A stretch of DNA of 64,000 nucleotides from an uncultured Ramlibacter sp. (GCF_936925435.1 NZ_CAKZHQ010000022.1:62001-126000); one strand, 5' to 3'; counted from the stretch's first letter, positions 1-8,630 are shown. Program-made: numbers and translations. Notes: generated from the letters alone by a model not told the origin.

Positions 1-343
1 GGGTGTTCTGGCGCTTGCCGTCTACCAGGATCAGGGTGTACTCGCCGGGCATGCCGCGGATGGAGATGTCGGTTTCGTTCGGGCTGCCGCCGACGATGCT
101 CACGCCTTCGAGTTCGCGCACCACCTCCTGCAGGCTGGTGTAGGGCTTCTTGTCCAGGTCTTCCCGCGTAATCACGCTGACGCTGGCCGGCGCGTCCTTG
201 ATGGCCTGCTCATGGCCGCTGGCGGTGACGACCACGGGGCTGAGCATGGGCTGGACCTGCTGCGCAAGCACCGGGGCCATGCAGGCCGAGGCGGCCAGGG
301 CAATGACGGAGCGCGACAGATGGAAGGGATGAAGTTGGAGCAT
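1..343 (-). CDS. TonB-dependent siderophore receptor, N-terminal part (runs off the window)
   Basis: Outer-membrane receptor for ferric siderophores; only the first 114 residues are inside the window. The start at 343 is followed by a signal peptide ending near MAPVLA-QQ, then the TonB-box-like segment PVVVTASGHEQ and the plug domain (DAPASVSVITREDL, VSIVGG, DISIRGMPGEYTLILVDG), as is usual for this family. The gene lies next to an AraC regulator and a siderophore ABC transporter and has a Fur-box-like sequence 11 bases before its start, so iron-repressed expression is likely. The ligand cannot be told from the plug alone. Confidence 0.9.
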   Translation of the reverse strand, partial: MLQLHPFHLSRSVIALAASACMAPVLAQQVQPMLSPVVVTASGHEQAIKDAPASVSVITREDLDKKPYTSLQEVVRELEGVSIVGGSPNETDISIRGMPGEYTLILVDGKRQNT

Positions 344-353
344 GGAGAGCCTG

Positions 354-372
354 AAGAAGAATTATTCGCATT
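354..372 (-). promoter_or_regulatory. Fur box upstream of the TonB receptor
   Basis: On the minus strand the 19 bases read AATGCGAATAATTCTTCTT, which follows the classical AATGAGAATNATTCTCATT Fur pattern closely in the core GAAT-N-ATTC. It sits directly before the receptor start, where repressor binding would block transcription. Inference from sequence only. Confidence 0.6.
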
Positions 373-460
373 TGCAAGCTCGGCAATTCTTCCACCCGGT
401 CCGGCGCGCTTTGTTTGCGCGGCCAACAAAATCGTTTGCGCCGCGGCGCGGCGCCGGGCT

Positions 461-1411
461 TCAGACGCGGCTGCGCGCCAACTTGGGCGAGATGCCGAAA
501 CGGCGGCGGTAGGCCGTGGAGAAGTTCGCCGCGCTGGAATAGCCGGCGCAGATGGCAGCCTGGCCCACGGTGACGCCGTCGCTTTCCAACGCCTGGCGGG
601 CACGCTGCAGCCGGCTCTCGCGCACGAATTCGAATACCGTCATGCCGTACAGCGCGCGGAACTGCTTTTGCAGCGTGTTGGCATTGGTGCAGGCCTGACG
701 GGCCAGGCTGTCCAGGCTGATGTCGTCGTCCTCGCAATGCGCCAGGTAGTCCCGCAGCTCGCGCATGCGGCGGTGTTCCTGCGGCCGCAACTGCGCGGGC
801 ACGGCCATGCCGGGGGCAGCGCCCGGAACCGCGGCCAGCGCGTCGGAAACGATCTCCAGCGCCCGGCTCTCCAGGTAGAGGTGCTGCATCAGCGGCTCGA
901 ACTGGGGCGGGCGCACGATCTGTTCGGCCACCGCAGCAATGCGCGGAGAGACGCGCCATTGGTGGACCGACAGGTGTTCGCGCATGAAGTCCGCGATTGC
1001 GCTGGAAGCGCCCTCGCCCGCCGCCTGGTCCAGCCAGGGCGCCCCCAGGCCCAGGCTGACACGGCGCGCGTAGCCGCCGCCGCGCGCGCGCCGCACGAAC
1101 ACGTCGGGCTCGGCCACCGAGATCAGGGCCGCGCAGGCGCCGCCGTCACGGGTGGCCAGGCGCATGTTCCGGGCGCCGTAGGACACGTCAACCGCGCCTT
1201 CGAGCAGCACCACGATGCGCAAGCCCTCGCTCATCTCGCCCTGGGCGGTCAGGTCGTGCATGTCACGCGCGTCGTCGGCGTGCAGGTGCAGGCCGGGCCG
1301 CAACTGGCGCATACGCTGGAAGTGGGCGTGCAGCGTGGAATCGGTGGGAACCGGTCCGTGCCGGCTGTAAGCCGGGGCATCGCTTGCGTGATTCGACGAT
1401 GGATCAAACAT
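461..1411 (-). CDS. AraC-family transcriptional regulator of siderophore uptake
   Basis: A 316-residue regulator with a C-terminal AraC DNA-binding domain: the first helix-turn-helix is around ISLDSLARQACTNANTLQK, the second is around VGQAAICAGYSSAANFS, and it ends in the usual YRRRFGISPKLAR. The N-terminal half carries no recognisable enzyme domain and probably senses the ligand, as in PchR/AlcR-type regulators found in siderophore loci. The reading frame is open upstream to 1570, but ATG at 1411 was chosen because an earlier start would run across the promoter and Fur box of the divergent gene. It lies between the receptor gene and the ABC transporter, and probably activates them when ferric siderophore is present. 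Confidence 0.85.
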   Translation of the reverse strand: MFDPSSNHASDAPAYSRHGPVPTDSTLHAHFQRMRQLRPGLHLHADDARDMHDLTAQGEMSEGLRIVVLLEGAVDVSYGARNMRLATRDGGACAALISVAEPDVFVRRARGGGYARRVSLGLGAPWLDQAAGEGASSAIADFMREHLSVHQWRVSPRIAAVAEQIVRPPQFEPLMQHLYLESRALEIVSDALAAVPGAAPGMAVPAQLRPQEHRRMRELRDYLAHCEDDDISLDSLARQACTNANTLQKQFRALYGMTVFEFVRESRLQRARQALESDGVTVGQAAICAGYSSAANFSTAYRRRFGISPKLARSRV

Positions 1412-1473
1412 CTTTGTTGGTGCCGCAAACGTCCACGGCCAGGGGTGTGAAATGCTAGCAGTTACACTTCTTG

Positions 1474-1492
1474 AATGCAAATGATTCTCAAT
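1474..1492 (+). promoter_or_regulatory. Fur box upstream of the siderophore ABC operon
   Basis: AATGCAAATGATTCTCAAT matches the 19-base AATGAGAATNATTCTCATT pattern at nearly all positions. It lies in the 96-base gap between the AraC regulator and the binding-protein gene, so it could control both directions. It overlaps an in-frame ATG at 1475, which argues that the true start of the binding protein is the later ATG at 1508. Confidence 0.75.
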
Positions 1493-1507
1493 AAGCAGGC
1501 CCTCGGC

Positions 1508-2641
1508 ATGTGGCTGAAGCGGTACAGCGCCCTGCTGTTTGCAGGCCTGGCCATGGCCTGCACGGCCCATGCACAGGCCGACAGCGTGCTGGTCCAGGAC
1601 ATCGCCGGCCGCAGCGTGCGCATCCCTGCCAAGGTCGAGCGCGTCCTGCTGGGCGAAGGCCGCCTGCTACCGGCGCTGGCCGTCCTGGACAAGGACGATC
1701 CGGCCCGCCGGCTGGTCGGCATGATGGGCGAGTTCGAGAAGCTCGATGCGCCCGGCTACGGCCAATGGCGCGCCCGCTTCCCGAACATCGACAAGGTGCC
1801 GCGCGTCGGCCGCACCTCGGGCGGCAGCTTCAGCGACGAGCAGGCCATCGCGCTCAAACCCCAGGTGGCAATCTTCAGCATCGACAGCGGCCACGGCCCG
1901 GGCGCGCGCGACCGCGAAACCCTGGCGCGGCTGGAAGCCGCCGGCACGGCCATCGTCTTCATCGACTTGCGCCAGCAGCCCCTGAAGAACACGACGCGCA
2001 GCATGGAGATCCTGGGCGAGGTGCTGGGCAAGCGCGCCGAGGCCGCGGCCTTCAACACCTACTGGCGCCAGCAGCTGGACACCGTGACCCAGCGCCTGGC
2101 CAGGGCCAGACCCGAAGCGCCCACCGTCTTCCTGGAAAACCGCGTGGGCCTGAACGAGGGCTGCTGCGACACCATGGTGGGCCTGGTCGGCGTGCTGCTG
2201 GACGCCGCCGGCGCGAAGAACGTGGCCAAGGGCCTGATCCCCGGCGAACACGGCACGCTCAACCCCGAGCTGCTGATCGCCCAGCAGCCGCAGATCTACA
2301 TCGGCACCGGCATCGGTTCCATGGCCGAAGCCAAGGCCACGCCGATGCGCATCGTCCTGGGCGCGGGCGCTACGCCCCAGGCAGCGCGTGAATCGCTGCA
2401 GCGCGCCGTGCAGCGCCGCGGCATCGGCCAGCTCAAGGCTGTGCAGGAAGGCCGGGCCTACGCGGTCTGGCACCATTTCTACAACTCGCCCTTCAACGTG
2501 GTGGCGGTGCAGGCGTTCGCCAAATGGCTACACCCCCAGTTGTTTGCCGACCTGGACCCGCGCGCCACCCTGCAGACCATGTACACCCGCTTCCAGCCGA
2601 TCCCGCTGGACGGCACCTACTGGACCGGGCTGCAACCGTGA
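1508..2641 (+). CDS. ABC transporter periplasmic binding protein (ferric siderophore type)
   Basis: A 377-residue periplasmic binding protein of the helical-backbone class used for ferric siderophores and cobalamin. It starts with a signal peptide (MWLKRYSALLFAGLAMACTAHAQA), followed by the typical opening VLVQDIAGRSVRIPAKVERVLL and a C-terminal segment rich in FYNSPFNVVAVQAFAKWL. ATG 1508 was preferred to ATG 1475 because 1475 lies inside the Fur box and 1508 gives a clean signal peptide. It is the first gene of an operon whose members overlap by four bases, and should deliver the siderophore to the FecCD permease encoded downstream. Confidence 0.85.
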   Translation: MWLKRYSALLFAGLAMACTAHAQADSVLVQDIAGRSVRIPAKVERVLLGEGRLLPALAVLDKDDPARRLVGMMGEFEKLDAPGYGQWRARFPNIDKVPRVGRTSGGSFSDEQAIALKPQVAIFSIDSGHGPGARDRETLARLEAAGTAIVFIDLRQQPLKNTTRSMEILGEVLGKRAEAAAFNTYWRQQLDTVTQRLARARPEAPTVFLENRVGLNEGCCDTMVGLVGVLLDAAGAKNVAKGLIPGEHGTLNPELLIAQQPQIYIGTGIGSMAEAKATPMRIVLGAGATPQAARESLQRAVQRRGIGQLKAVQEGRAYAVWHHFYNSPFNVVAVQAFAKWLHPQLFADLDPRATLQTMYTRFQPIPLDGTYWTGLQP

Positions 2642-3555
2642 GCACCGCTCCCGGACGCAGGTCCCTGCTGGGATGGGGCCTGGGCATGGGCCTGGCAGGC
2701 GCGCTGCCGGGCTGCGCCAGTGCGCCGACAGCGGTCGTGAGCCTGCCCAACACGCGGCAGATCGACACCAAGATGGCGGACGGGCGCGTGCGGCGCATCT
2801 TCGTCCTGCTGCCGCAAACACCGGCACCGCCACAAGGCCATGCGGTGCTCTATCTGCTGGACGGCAACGCAATGTTCCCGTTCGCGGCGCAATTGGCCCG
2901 CATGCGCGCAGGCCGGCCCGACGCGGCGACGGCCGCCAGCCTCGTGGTCGTCGGCATCGGCTACCCGACGGACGCCTTGTACGACATGAGCGCGCGCGCC
3001 CGCGACCTGACACCGCCCGCGCTGCCGCCCGGCAGCGATGCGCCCAACGAAGGCGGCGCCGACCTGCTGCTCGACGACATCGCACAGCAGATCCGCCCGA
3101 TGGTCGAGCGCATCGTCCAGACCGATCCGGCCCGCCAGACGCTGTGCGGCCACTCGTATGGCGGCCTGTTCACGCTGCATACGCTGTTCACCCGGCCCGC
3201 GATGTTCACCCGCTATGTCGCCGCCAGTCCCTCGGTCTGGTGGCGCCAGCACGCCATCCTGGCAACGCGCGACCGCTGGCTGGCGCAGCAGCGCGCCGGC
3301 ACGGGCGCGGCAACAGGCGAACTGCTGGTGACGGTGGGCTCGCTGGAACAGCAGGCACTGATTCCTGCGCGCGCAGCCCTGGTGCGCGAGCGACGCATGG
3401 TCGATGGAGCCCGTGAACTGGCCGCCAGTCTGCAGGGCGTGGCCGGCTGGCCGGTGCGCTTCCAGCTGTACGACGGCGAAGACCACGGCGGCGCCATGGT
3501 GCCGGCAGTGGCCCAGGCCGTTCTGATGGCGCAACGCAGCGGCCCGCCCCAATGA
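2638..3555 (+). CDS. Putative siderophore esterase, lipoprotein (alpha/beta hydrolase, Fes/IroE-like)
   Basis: A 305-residue member of the putative esterase family (PF00756 type). The nucleophile elbow GHSYGG has Ser173, and a C-terminal YDGEDHGGAM supplies the likely catalytic His. It begins with GTG overlapping the stop of the binding-protein gene (GTGA), so translation is coupled. The N-terminus GRRSLLGWG resembles a twin-arginine signal and is followed by a lipobox LPGC (Cys26), pointing to a lipid-anchored periplasmic or inner-membrane enzyme. In this operon it probably hydrolyses an ester-type ferric siderophore. The exact substrate is unknown. Confidence 0.75.
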   Translation: MSTAPGRRSLLGWGLGMGLAGALPGCASAPTAVVSLPNTRQIDTKMADGRVRRIFVLLPQTPAPPQGHAVLYLLDGNAMFPFAAQLARMRAGRPDAATAASLVVVGIGYPTDALYDMSARARDLTPPALPPGSDAPNEGGADLLLDDIAQQIRPMVERIVQTDPARQTLCGHSYGGLFTLHTLFTRPAMFTRYVAASPSVWWRQHAILATRDRWLAQQRAGTGAATGELLVTVGSLEQQALIPARAALVRERRMVDGARELAASLQGVAGWPVRFQLYDGEDHGGAMVPAVAQAVLMAQRSGPPQ

Positions 3556-4586
3556 CATCGCTGGCATCGCGCTACCGGCGCTTCGCGCTGCGCCGCATGG
3601 CCGTGCTTGCGCTGCTGGCCAGCGTGCTGGTGCTGGCGCTGGCCATCGACATCGCCACCGGCCCCTCGGTTTTCGCATTGCGTGACCTCTGGACGGGCCT
3701 GCTCGATCCCGGCGCACTGCCGGTCGGCCAGCAGGTGATCCTCTGGCAGGTGCGCCTGCCCTATGCGGTGATGGCTGTTCTGGTCGGTGCTTCGCTGGGC
3801 CTGGCCGGCGGCGAGATGCAAACGGCGCTGAACAACCCGCTGGCCAGCCCTTTCACCCTGGGCCTGTCCGCCGCGGCGGCCGTCGGCGCCTCGGCGGTGG
3901 TGGTCAGCGGCATCACCTGGACGGCCTTCGGTGAGAACCTGGCCGTGCCCCTGGGCGCCTTCCTCGTCGCCTGCCTGGCCACACTGCTGATCCAGGCCCT
4001 GGCCTGGCGCTTCGGCGCCAGCGTCGATTCGGTCGTGCTGTTCGGCATCGCCCTGCTCTTCACCTTCGAAGCGCTGCTGTGGCTGCTGCAGTTCGTGGCC
4101 GACAGCAATGCGCTGCAGCAGATCGTCTTCTGGACCATGGGCAGCCTGGGCCGTTCGACCTGGAACAAGATCGCCATCGTGGGGGTCGTGCTTGCCGTCT
4201 GCGCGGCCTGGACGGCACGCAGCACCTGGGCGCTCACGGCCTTGCGGGCGGGCGAGGACCAGGCCCGAAGCTTCGGCGTGCCGGTGGAACGCCTGCGCCT
4301 GCTCACGCTGCTGCGGGTCAGCCTGCTGGCCGCCACGGCGCTGTCCTTCGTCGGCACCATTGGTTTTGTCGGCCTGGTCGGGCCGCACATCTCGCGCATG
4401 CTGCTGGGCGAAGACCACCGGTTCTACCTGCCTGGCGCGGCCCTGGCCGGAGCGCTGATGCTCTCGGGCGCGTCCATCCTGAGCAAGACCCTGATTCCCG
4501 GCGTGGTGCTGCCAATCGGCATCATCACCGCGCTGGTGGGCGTGCCCATGTTCATGCTGCTGATCCTGCGGCGGCCCAGAACATGA
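3552..4586 (+). CDS. FecCD-family iron-siderophore ABC transporter permease
   Basis: A 344-residue inner-membrane permease with about ten hydrophobic segments. Family signatures are LPYAVMAVLVGASLGLAGG and ALNNPLASPFTLGLS near the start, WTMGSLGR in the middle, and FVGLVGPHISRMLLGEDHR plus the C-terminal TLIPGVVLPIGIITALVGVP. It overlaps the esterase stop by four bases (ATGA) and is followed by the matching ATPase. It forms the transmembrane channel of the siderophore importer. Confidence 0.92.
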   Translation: MTSLASRYRRFALRRMAVLALLASVLVLALAIDIATGPSVFALRDLWTGLLDPGALPVGQQVILWQVRLPYAVMAVLVGASLGLAGGEMQTALNNPLASPFTLGLSAAAAVGASAVVVSGITWTAFGENLAVPLGAFLVACLATLLIQALAWRFGASVDSVVLFGIALLFTFEALLWLLQFVADSNALQQIVFWTMGSLGRSTWNKIAIVGVVLAVCAAWTARSTWALTALRAGEDQARSFGVPVERLRLLTLLRVSLLAATALSFVGTIGFVGLVGPHISRMLLGEDHRFYLPGAALAGALMLSGASILSKTLIPGVVLPIGIITALVGVPMFMLLILRRPRT

Positions 4587-5410
4587 GCGGCGCCGGTCTC
4601 TCACTGCAAGGTCTGACGGCGGGTTACGCCCAACGCAGGGTGATCGACGCGCTGGACTTGCCGCTGGTGGAACCGGGGATGCTGGTCGCCGTGGTCGGGC
4701 CCAACGCCGTCGGCAAGTCGACCCTGCTCAAGGCCATCGCCGGCCTGCGGCCATCCTCGGGCCGCATCCTGCTCGATGGCCAGGAACTGGGCCGGCTGCC
4801 GCCACGCGAGCGGCTGCGCCACGCCGGCTACCTGCCCCAGGCCCTGCCGCAATCGACCTCGCTGGTCGGCTACGAAGCGCTGATGAGCGCGCTGCGTTCG
4901 GGCCGGCCGGAGTTGAGCCGCGCGCAGAACGAGGCAGCCATCGAATCGGTGCTCGATGCCCTGGGCCTGCGCGAGCTGGCGCTGCGCCGGCTGGACGAAC
5001 TCTCCGGCGGCCAGCGCCAGATGATCGGCCTGGCCCAGGTCACCGTGCGCGAGCCCCGCCTGCTGTTGCTGGACGAACCCACCAGCGCGCTGGACCTGCG
5101 CTGGCAGCTGCGCGTGCTGGAAAGCGTCAAAGCGCTGTCGGCACGGCGCGGCAGCATCGCCCTGCTGGCCATGCACGATCTCAATCTGGCGCTGCGCTTT
5201 TGCGACCGCGTGCTGGTGCTGGGGCCGGGCGGTTTCGTCGCCTCGGGCGATCCGCGCGAGGTGATCGATGCGCCGCTGCTGCGCCGCGCCTGGGGCATCG
5301 AAGCGCGCATCGAGCGCTGTTCGCTCGGCCATCCGCTGGTCCTGGCCGACCGCGCCATCGACGAACAACAAATCCACGACGACACAGGACCTACACCATG
5401 CTCCAGTTGA
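4583..5410 (+). CDS. ABC transporter ATP-binding protein (FecE/FepC-like)
   Basis: A 275-residue ATPase that powers the FecCD permease. The Walker A motif is GPNAVGKST (residues 39-47), the signature is LSGGQRQ, and the Walker B is RLLLLDEPTSALDL, followed by the switch His in AMHDLNLAL. The start ATG at 4583 overlaps the permease stop (ATGA). A longer upstream reading frame exists but runs entirely inside the permease gene. The stop overlaps the start of the following DUF2218 gene by 13 bases. Confidence 0.93.
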   Translation: MSGAGLSLQGLTAGYAQRRVIDALDLPLVEPGMLVAVVGPNAVGKSTLLKAIAGLRPSSGRILLDGQELGRLPPRERLRHAGYLPQALPQSTSLVGYEALMSALRSGRPELSRAQNEAAIESVLDALGLRELALRRLDELSGGQRQMIGLAQVTVREPRLLLLDEPTSALDLRWQLRVLESVKALSARRGSIALLAMHDLNLALRFCDRVLVLGPGGFVASGDPREVIDAPLLRRAWGIEARIERCSLGHPLVLADRAIDEQQIHDDTGPTPCSS

Positions 5411-5691
5411 AAGGCCGGGTAAGCACCCCGGAGGCCAGCCGCTACATGCAGCGTCTGTGCTACCACTTCAGCAAGAAAATCCAAGTCAGCTACGACGAAC
5501 ACCAAGGCCATGCGCAGTTCCCCTGGGGTACTTGCCGGTTCACGGCGGAAAGCGAATCCCTTGGCTTCGACTGCGAAGCGGCCAGCATCGAGGAACTGGC
5601 GCGGGTGAAGTTCGCCATCGACGAACACATCAAGCTGTTTTCGCGCAAGTCCCCCTTGCAGGTCGCGTGGGAGCCGGCCATCGGGTCATGA
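5398..5691 (+). CDS. DUF2218 family protein in the siderophore operon
   Basis: A 97-residue protein of the DUF2218 family, which often accompanies siderophore uptake genes. Visible family features are a Ser/Thr-rich start (VSTPEASRYMQRLCYHFSKK), a central FPWGTCRF and a C-terminal VKFAIDEHIKLFSRK. It has no signal peptide or membrane segment, so it is cytoplasmic. The gene begins inside the end of the ATPase gene and is the last of the operon. Its biochemical role is not known; a part in intracellular iron release is only a guess from context. Confidence 0.75.
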   Translation: MLQLKGRVSTPEASRYMQRLCYHFSKKIQVSYDEHQGHAQFPWGTCRFTAESESLGFDCEAASIEELARVKFAIDEHIKLFSRKSPLQVAWEPAIGS

Positions 5692-5696
5692 CAGCC

Positions 5697-5714
5697 GCCG
5701 GCCACACGGCCGGC
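5697..5714 (+). terminator. GC-rich hairpin after the siderophore operon
   Basis: GCCGGCC, a four-base loop and GGCCGGC form a 7-bp hairpin six bases after the last stop codon of the operon. There is no T-run, so it may be a weak or factor-dependent end. Confidence 0.35.
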
Positions 5715-5956
5715 GCCAAGCGCCTACAATGGACCGTGTCTGCAGTGCATGCCGGGCTTTATATTTCCTTGAACCAATGCTCTCTGAGCAAGGGCTGGGA
5801 ACATCCCCTGGTGAGCGTGATCGTCTCGCGTCAGACGAACCCAACGCCAGGTTGACCCGGTCCGACCTGAACCCTGGTTCAGGATGCCGGTCCGGTGGCA
5901 ACTGCAGACACCTTTTTTCTCCGCTTCCTTCCGCCATCGGGCCCCGCCCGGCCCGC

Positions 5957-6757
5957 ATGCTGCTCGAACCCCAGCTCATCGCCGAACTCCTCTTGCTGGG
6001 CGCCTGCACCGGCTTTCTCGCCGGCCTGCTGGGCATCGGCGGCGGCATGCTGATGGTGCCGTTCATCACCTTCATCCTCACGGCCAAGGGCTATCCGGCC
6101 GAACACGTGGTGAAGATGGCGGTGGCCACCTCACTGGCGACGATCTGCTTCACCTCGCTGTCCTCGGTGCGCGCCCACCACAAGCGCGGCGCCGTGCTCT
6201 GGCCCATCGTCTGGGTGCTGGCGCCGGGCATCGTGCTGGGCTCGCTGGTGGGCGCGCAAGTGGCCGTGGCCCTGCCCGGGCGCGTGCTGTCGGTGCTGTT
6301 CGCCGTGTTCGTGGCCTTCTCGGCCACGCAGATGTTCCTGGACCGCAAGCCCAAGCCCACGCGCACCCTGCCCGGGCGCCTGGGCACCTTCGGCATGGGC
6401 TGGGCCATCGGCATGCTGTCGGCTCTGGTGGGCGCCGGCGGCGCCTTCGTCTCCGTGCCCTTCATGACCTGGTGCAACGTGAAGATCCACGATGCCGTGG
6501 GCACGTCGTCGGCGCTGGGCTTCCCCATCGCCCTGGCCGGCACCCTGGGCTACATCTGGGCCGGCCAGGGCCTGCCGCAGATGCCGCCGGGCTCGCTGGG
6601 CTACCTGTACCTGCCGGGCCTGGTCGTGATCGCCCTGGCCAGCATGAGCACCGCGCCGCTGGGCGCTCGCACCGCCCACCGCATGGACATCCGGCCGCTC
6701 AAGAAGGTGTTTGCGCTGGTGCTCTACGTTCTCGCGGCATACTTCCTGCTGCGCTGA
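5957..6757 (+). CDS. TSUP (TauE/SafE) family inner-membrane permease
   Basis: A 266-residue protein with about eight hydrophobic segments. The two internal repeats each carry the glycine-rich family motif: GLLGIGGGMLMVPFI near the start and ALVGAGGAFVSVPFM after the middle. TSUP proteins move small organic or sulfur-containing anions across the membrane, but the substrate cannot be read from the sequence. The start at 5957 precedes the first membrane segment; upstream in-frame codons are not membrane-like. It is followed 21 bases later by a formyltransferase-fold gene and may share a transcript with it. Confidence 0.85.
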   Translation: MLLEPQLIAELLLLGACTGFLAGLLGIGGGMLMVPFITFILTAKGYPAEHVVKMAVATSLATICFTSLSSVRAHHKRGAVLWPIVWVLAPGIVLGSLVGAQVAVALPGRVLSVLFAVFVAFSATQMFLDRKPKPTRTLPGRLGTFGMGWAIGMLSALVGAGGAFVSVPFMTWCNVKIHDAVGTSSALGFPIALAGTLGYIWAGQGLPQMPPGSLGYLYLPGLVVIALASMSTAPLGARTAHRMDIRPLKKVFALVLYVLAAYFLLR

Positions 6758-6778
6758 GGCAGCGCCACACGGAGACAA

Positions 6779-7702
6779 ATGAGAATCGCATTCATCGGCC
6801 AGCAGGAGTTCGGCAAGGCAGCGCTGCAGGCCTTTCTGGCGCGCGGCGACGAGGTCGCCGGGGTTTTTTGCGTGCCGGAGAAAGCCGGTGCCAAGCCCGA
6901 CGCCCTGCGCGAGGCCGCGCAGGCCCTGCACCTGCCGGTGTTCCAGTTCAGCAGCCTCAAGAGCGAGTTCGCCGAACACGCCATGCGCGAGCTCAACGCC
7001 GACATCGGCGTGATGGCCTATGTGGTGCAGTTCGCGCCGCAGGCCTTCGTCAGCATCCCGCGCTGCGGCACCATCCAGTTCCATCCATCGCTGCTGCCGC
7101 GGCATCGCGGGCCGTCGTCGATCAGCTGGCCGATCGCGCTGGGCGCGCAAGAGACCGGCATCACCATTTTCCGGCCCACCGACGGCCTGGACGAAGGGCC
7201 GGTCATCCTGCAAAAGGCCTGCCCCATCGGAGCCGACGAAACCCTGGGCGAGCTGTACTTCAACAAGCTGTTCCCCATGGGCGTGGCGGCGCTGCTGGAG
7301 GCGGCCGACCTGGTGGTGGCCGGCCGCCACCAGGAAACGCTGCAGGACGAGTCGCAGGCCAGCTACGAGGGCTGGGTCCATGAGGAGGAGTCGCGGGTGC
7401 GCTGGGCCGGCCCGGTCGATCATGCCTACAACCTGATCCGCGCCTGCAACCCGGCGCCCGGCGCCTGGACCACGCTGGACGGCGTGCGGGTCTGGCTCTA
7501 CGACTGCCGCAAGCACCCGGCGCGCCGCTTTGCCGACGTGGCGGGCAAGCCCGGCACCATCGCCGCCGTCACGCCCAACTCCATCATCATCAACGCCCAG
7601 GGCGGGCAGATCGAGGTCTTCAAGCTCAAGCCCGAGGGCGGCAAGAAGATGGGGGCCGGCGACTACGCGCGCGAGCGCGCCCCGCTCACTTCCGCCGAGT
7701 AG
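6779..7702 (+). CDS. Formyltransferase-fold protein resembling the hydrolase domain of 10-formyl-THF dehydrogenase
   Basis: A 307-residue formyltransferase. The opening (MRIAFIGQQEFGKAALQAFL, VFCVPEKAG), the catalytic loop FHPSLLPRHRG, GLDEGPVILQK and YEGWVHEEESRVRW resemble the N-terminal hydrolase domain of animal ALDH1L1 more than tRNA formyltransferase. The catalytic His and Asp of the family are present, but the Asn usually two residues before the His is Gln. It ends at the length of the isolated N- plus C-lobe and has no aldehyde dehydrogenase domain. A good SD (GGAGA) precedes ATG. Role inferred: hydrolysis or transfer of the formyl group of 10-formyl-THF. The end overlaps the convergent LysR gene by 17 bases. 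Confidence 0.7.
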   Translation: MRIAFIGQQEFGKAALQAFLARGDEVAGVFCVPEKAGAKPDALREAAQALHLPVFQFSSLKSEFAEHAMRELNADIGVMAYVVQFAPQAFVSIPRCGTIQFHPSLLPRHRGPSSISWPIALGAQETGITIFRPTDGLDEGPVILQKACPIGADETLGELYFNKLFPMGVAALLEAADLVVAGRHQETLQDESQASYEGWVHEEESRVRWAGPVDHAYNLIRACNPAPGAWTTLDGVRVWLYDCRKHPARRFADVAGKPGTIAAVTPNSIIINAQGGQIEVFKLKPEGGKKMGAGDYARERAPLTSAE

Positions 7703-8630
7703 GCCGGCGCGGCCTGGCCCCTATCGTCTGCTCGATCAGGGCGGGGCCGTCGCTGAGCAGAAAGCTGCGGAAGGCCTGTGCCACCGGCGGCAGGCGCTTG
7801 GTGCGCCGGTGCACCACGTACCAGTGCAGCATCAGCGGGAAGCCCTGCACGTCCAGCACGGCCAGGCTGCCCTCTTGCAGCTCGCGGCCGATGGTGTGGG
7901 CCGACAGAAAGCTCAGCCCCATGCCGGCGATCACCGCCTGCTTGATGGTCTCGGTGCTCTTGATCTCCATGGCGATGTTCAGCCGCGCCATGTGGTCGCC
8001 GAAAGCGTCCTTCATCGAGTTCCAGGTGTCCGAGCCCTTCTCGCGCACCACGAAGGGCTCGCGCGCCAGCCGTGAGACCGGGATGCGCTTGCGGCCCGCC
8101 AGCGGATGGCCGGGCGGCGCGACCAGCACATAGGGGTGCGGCGCGAACGGCTGGTTCACGGTGTCCATGTCCAGCGGCGGGCGCACCATGATGGCCAGGT
8201 CGGTGAGGTTGTCGGTGAGTTGCTCGAGCAGTTCCTCGCGGTTGACCACCTTGAAGTTGAGCGTGACGCCCTCGTGGCGGCCGGCGAACTCCACCAGCAG
8301 CCGCGGCAGGAAGTAGTCGCCGGCGCTGATCACCGCCACGTTCAGGGCGCCGCCGGCGACGCCCTTGAACTGCGTCATGGTCTGCTCGACTTCCTTGAAC
8401 TGCTGGATGATGACCCGGCTGGCGTGCAGCATCTCGACGCCGGCCGCGGTCAGGTGGATCTTCTTGCCGAACTGCTCGAACAGTGCGATGCCGGCGTGGT
8501 CCTGCAGCTTCTTGACCTGGGTGGACACCGCCGGCTGCGTCAGGTGCAGTTCCTCGGCCGCGCGCGAGAAGCTCAGGTTGCGAGCCACCGCCTCGAACAC
8601 CTTGAGCTGGCGCAGCGTTGCGTTCTTCAT
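7686..8630 (-). CDS. LysR-family regulator (CbbR-like)
   Basis: A 314-residue LysR regulator. The N-terminal winged helix is clear: LRQLKVFEAVARNLSFSRAA, LHLTQPAVSTQVKKLQ and FEQFGKKIHLTAAG. The remaining two thirds form the effector domain. The N-terminal sequence is of the CbbR/CysB-like type with the Gln-Pro-Ala-Val-Ser-Thr-Gln recognition helix. It is transcribed away from an unknown small gene, a fumarylacetoacetase-family gene and a reductase gene; inverted repeats in the gap are the expected binding sites. Its effector is unknown. Confidence 0.9.
   Translation of the reverse strand: MKNATLRQLKVFEAVARNLSFSRAAEELHLTQPAVSTQVKKLQDHAGIALFEQFGKKIHLTAAGVEMLHASRVIIQQFKEVEQTMTQFKGVAGGALNVAVISAGDYFLPRLLVEFAGRHEGVTLNFKVVNREELLEQLTDNLTDLAIMVRPPLDMDTVNQPFAPHPYVLVAPPGHPLAGRKRIPVSRLAREPFVVREKGSDTWNSMKDAFGDHMARLNIAMEIKSTETIKQAVIAGMGLSFLSAHTIGRELQEGSLAVLDVQGFPLMLHWYVVHRRTKRLPPVAQAFRSFLLSDGPALIEQTIGARPRRPTRRK

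Noticed and set aside
1475-1507. ATG 1475 as start of the siderophore-binding protein
   Set aside because: It lies inside the Fur box and adds residues before a signal peptide that is complete from ATG 1508.
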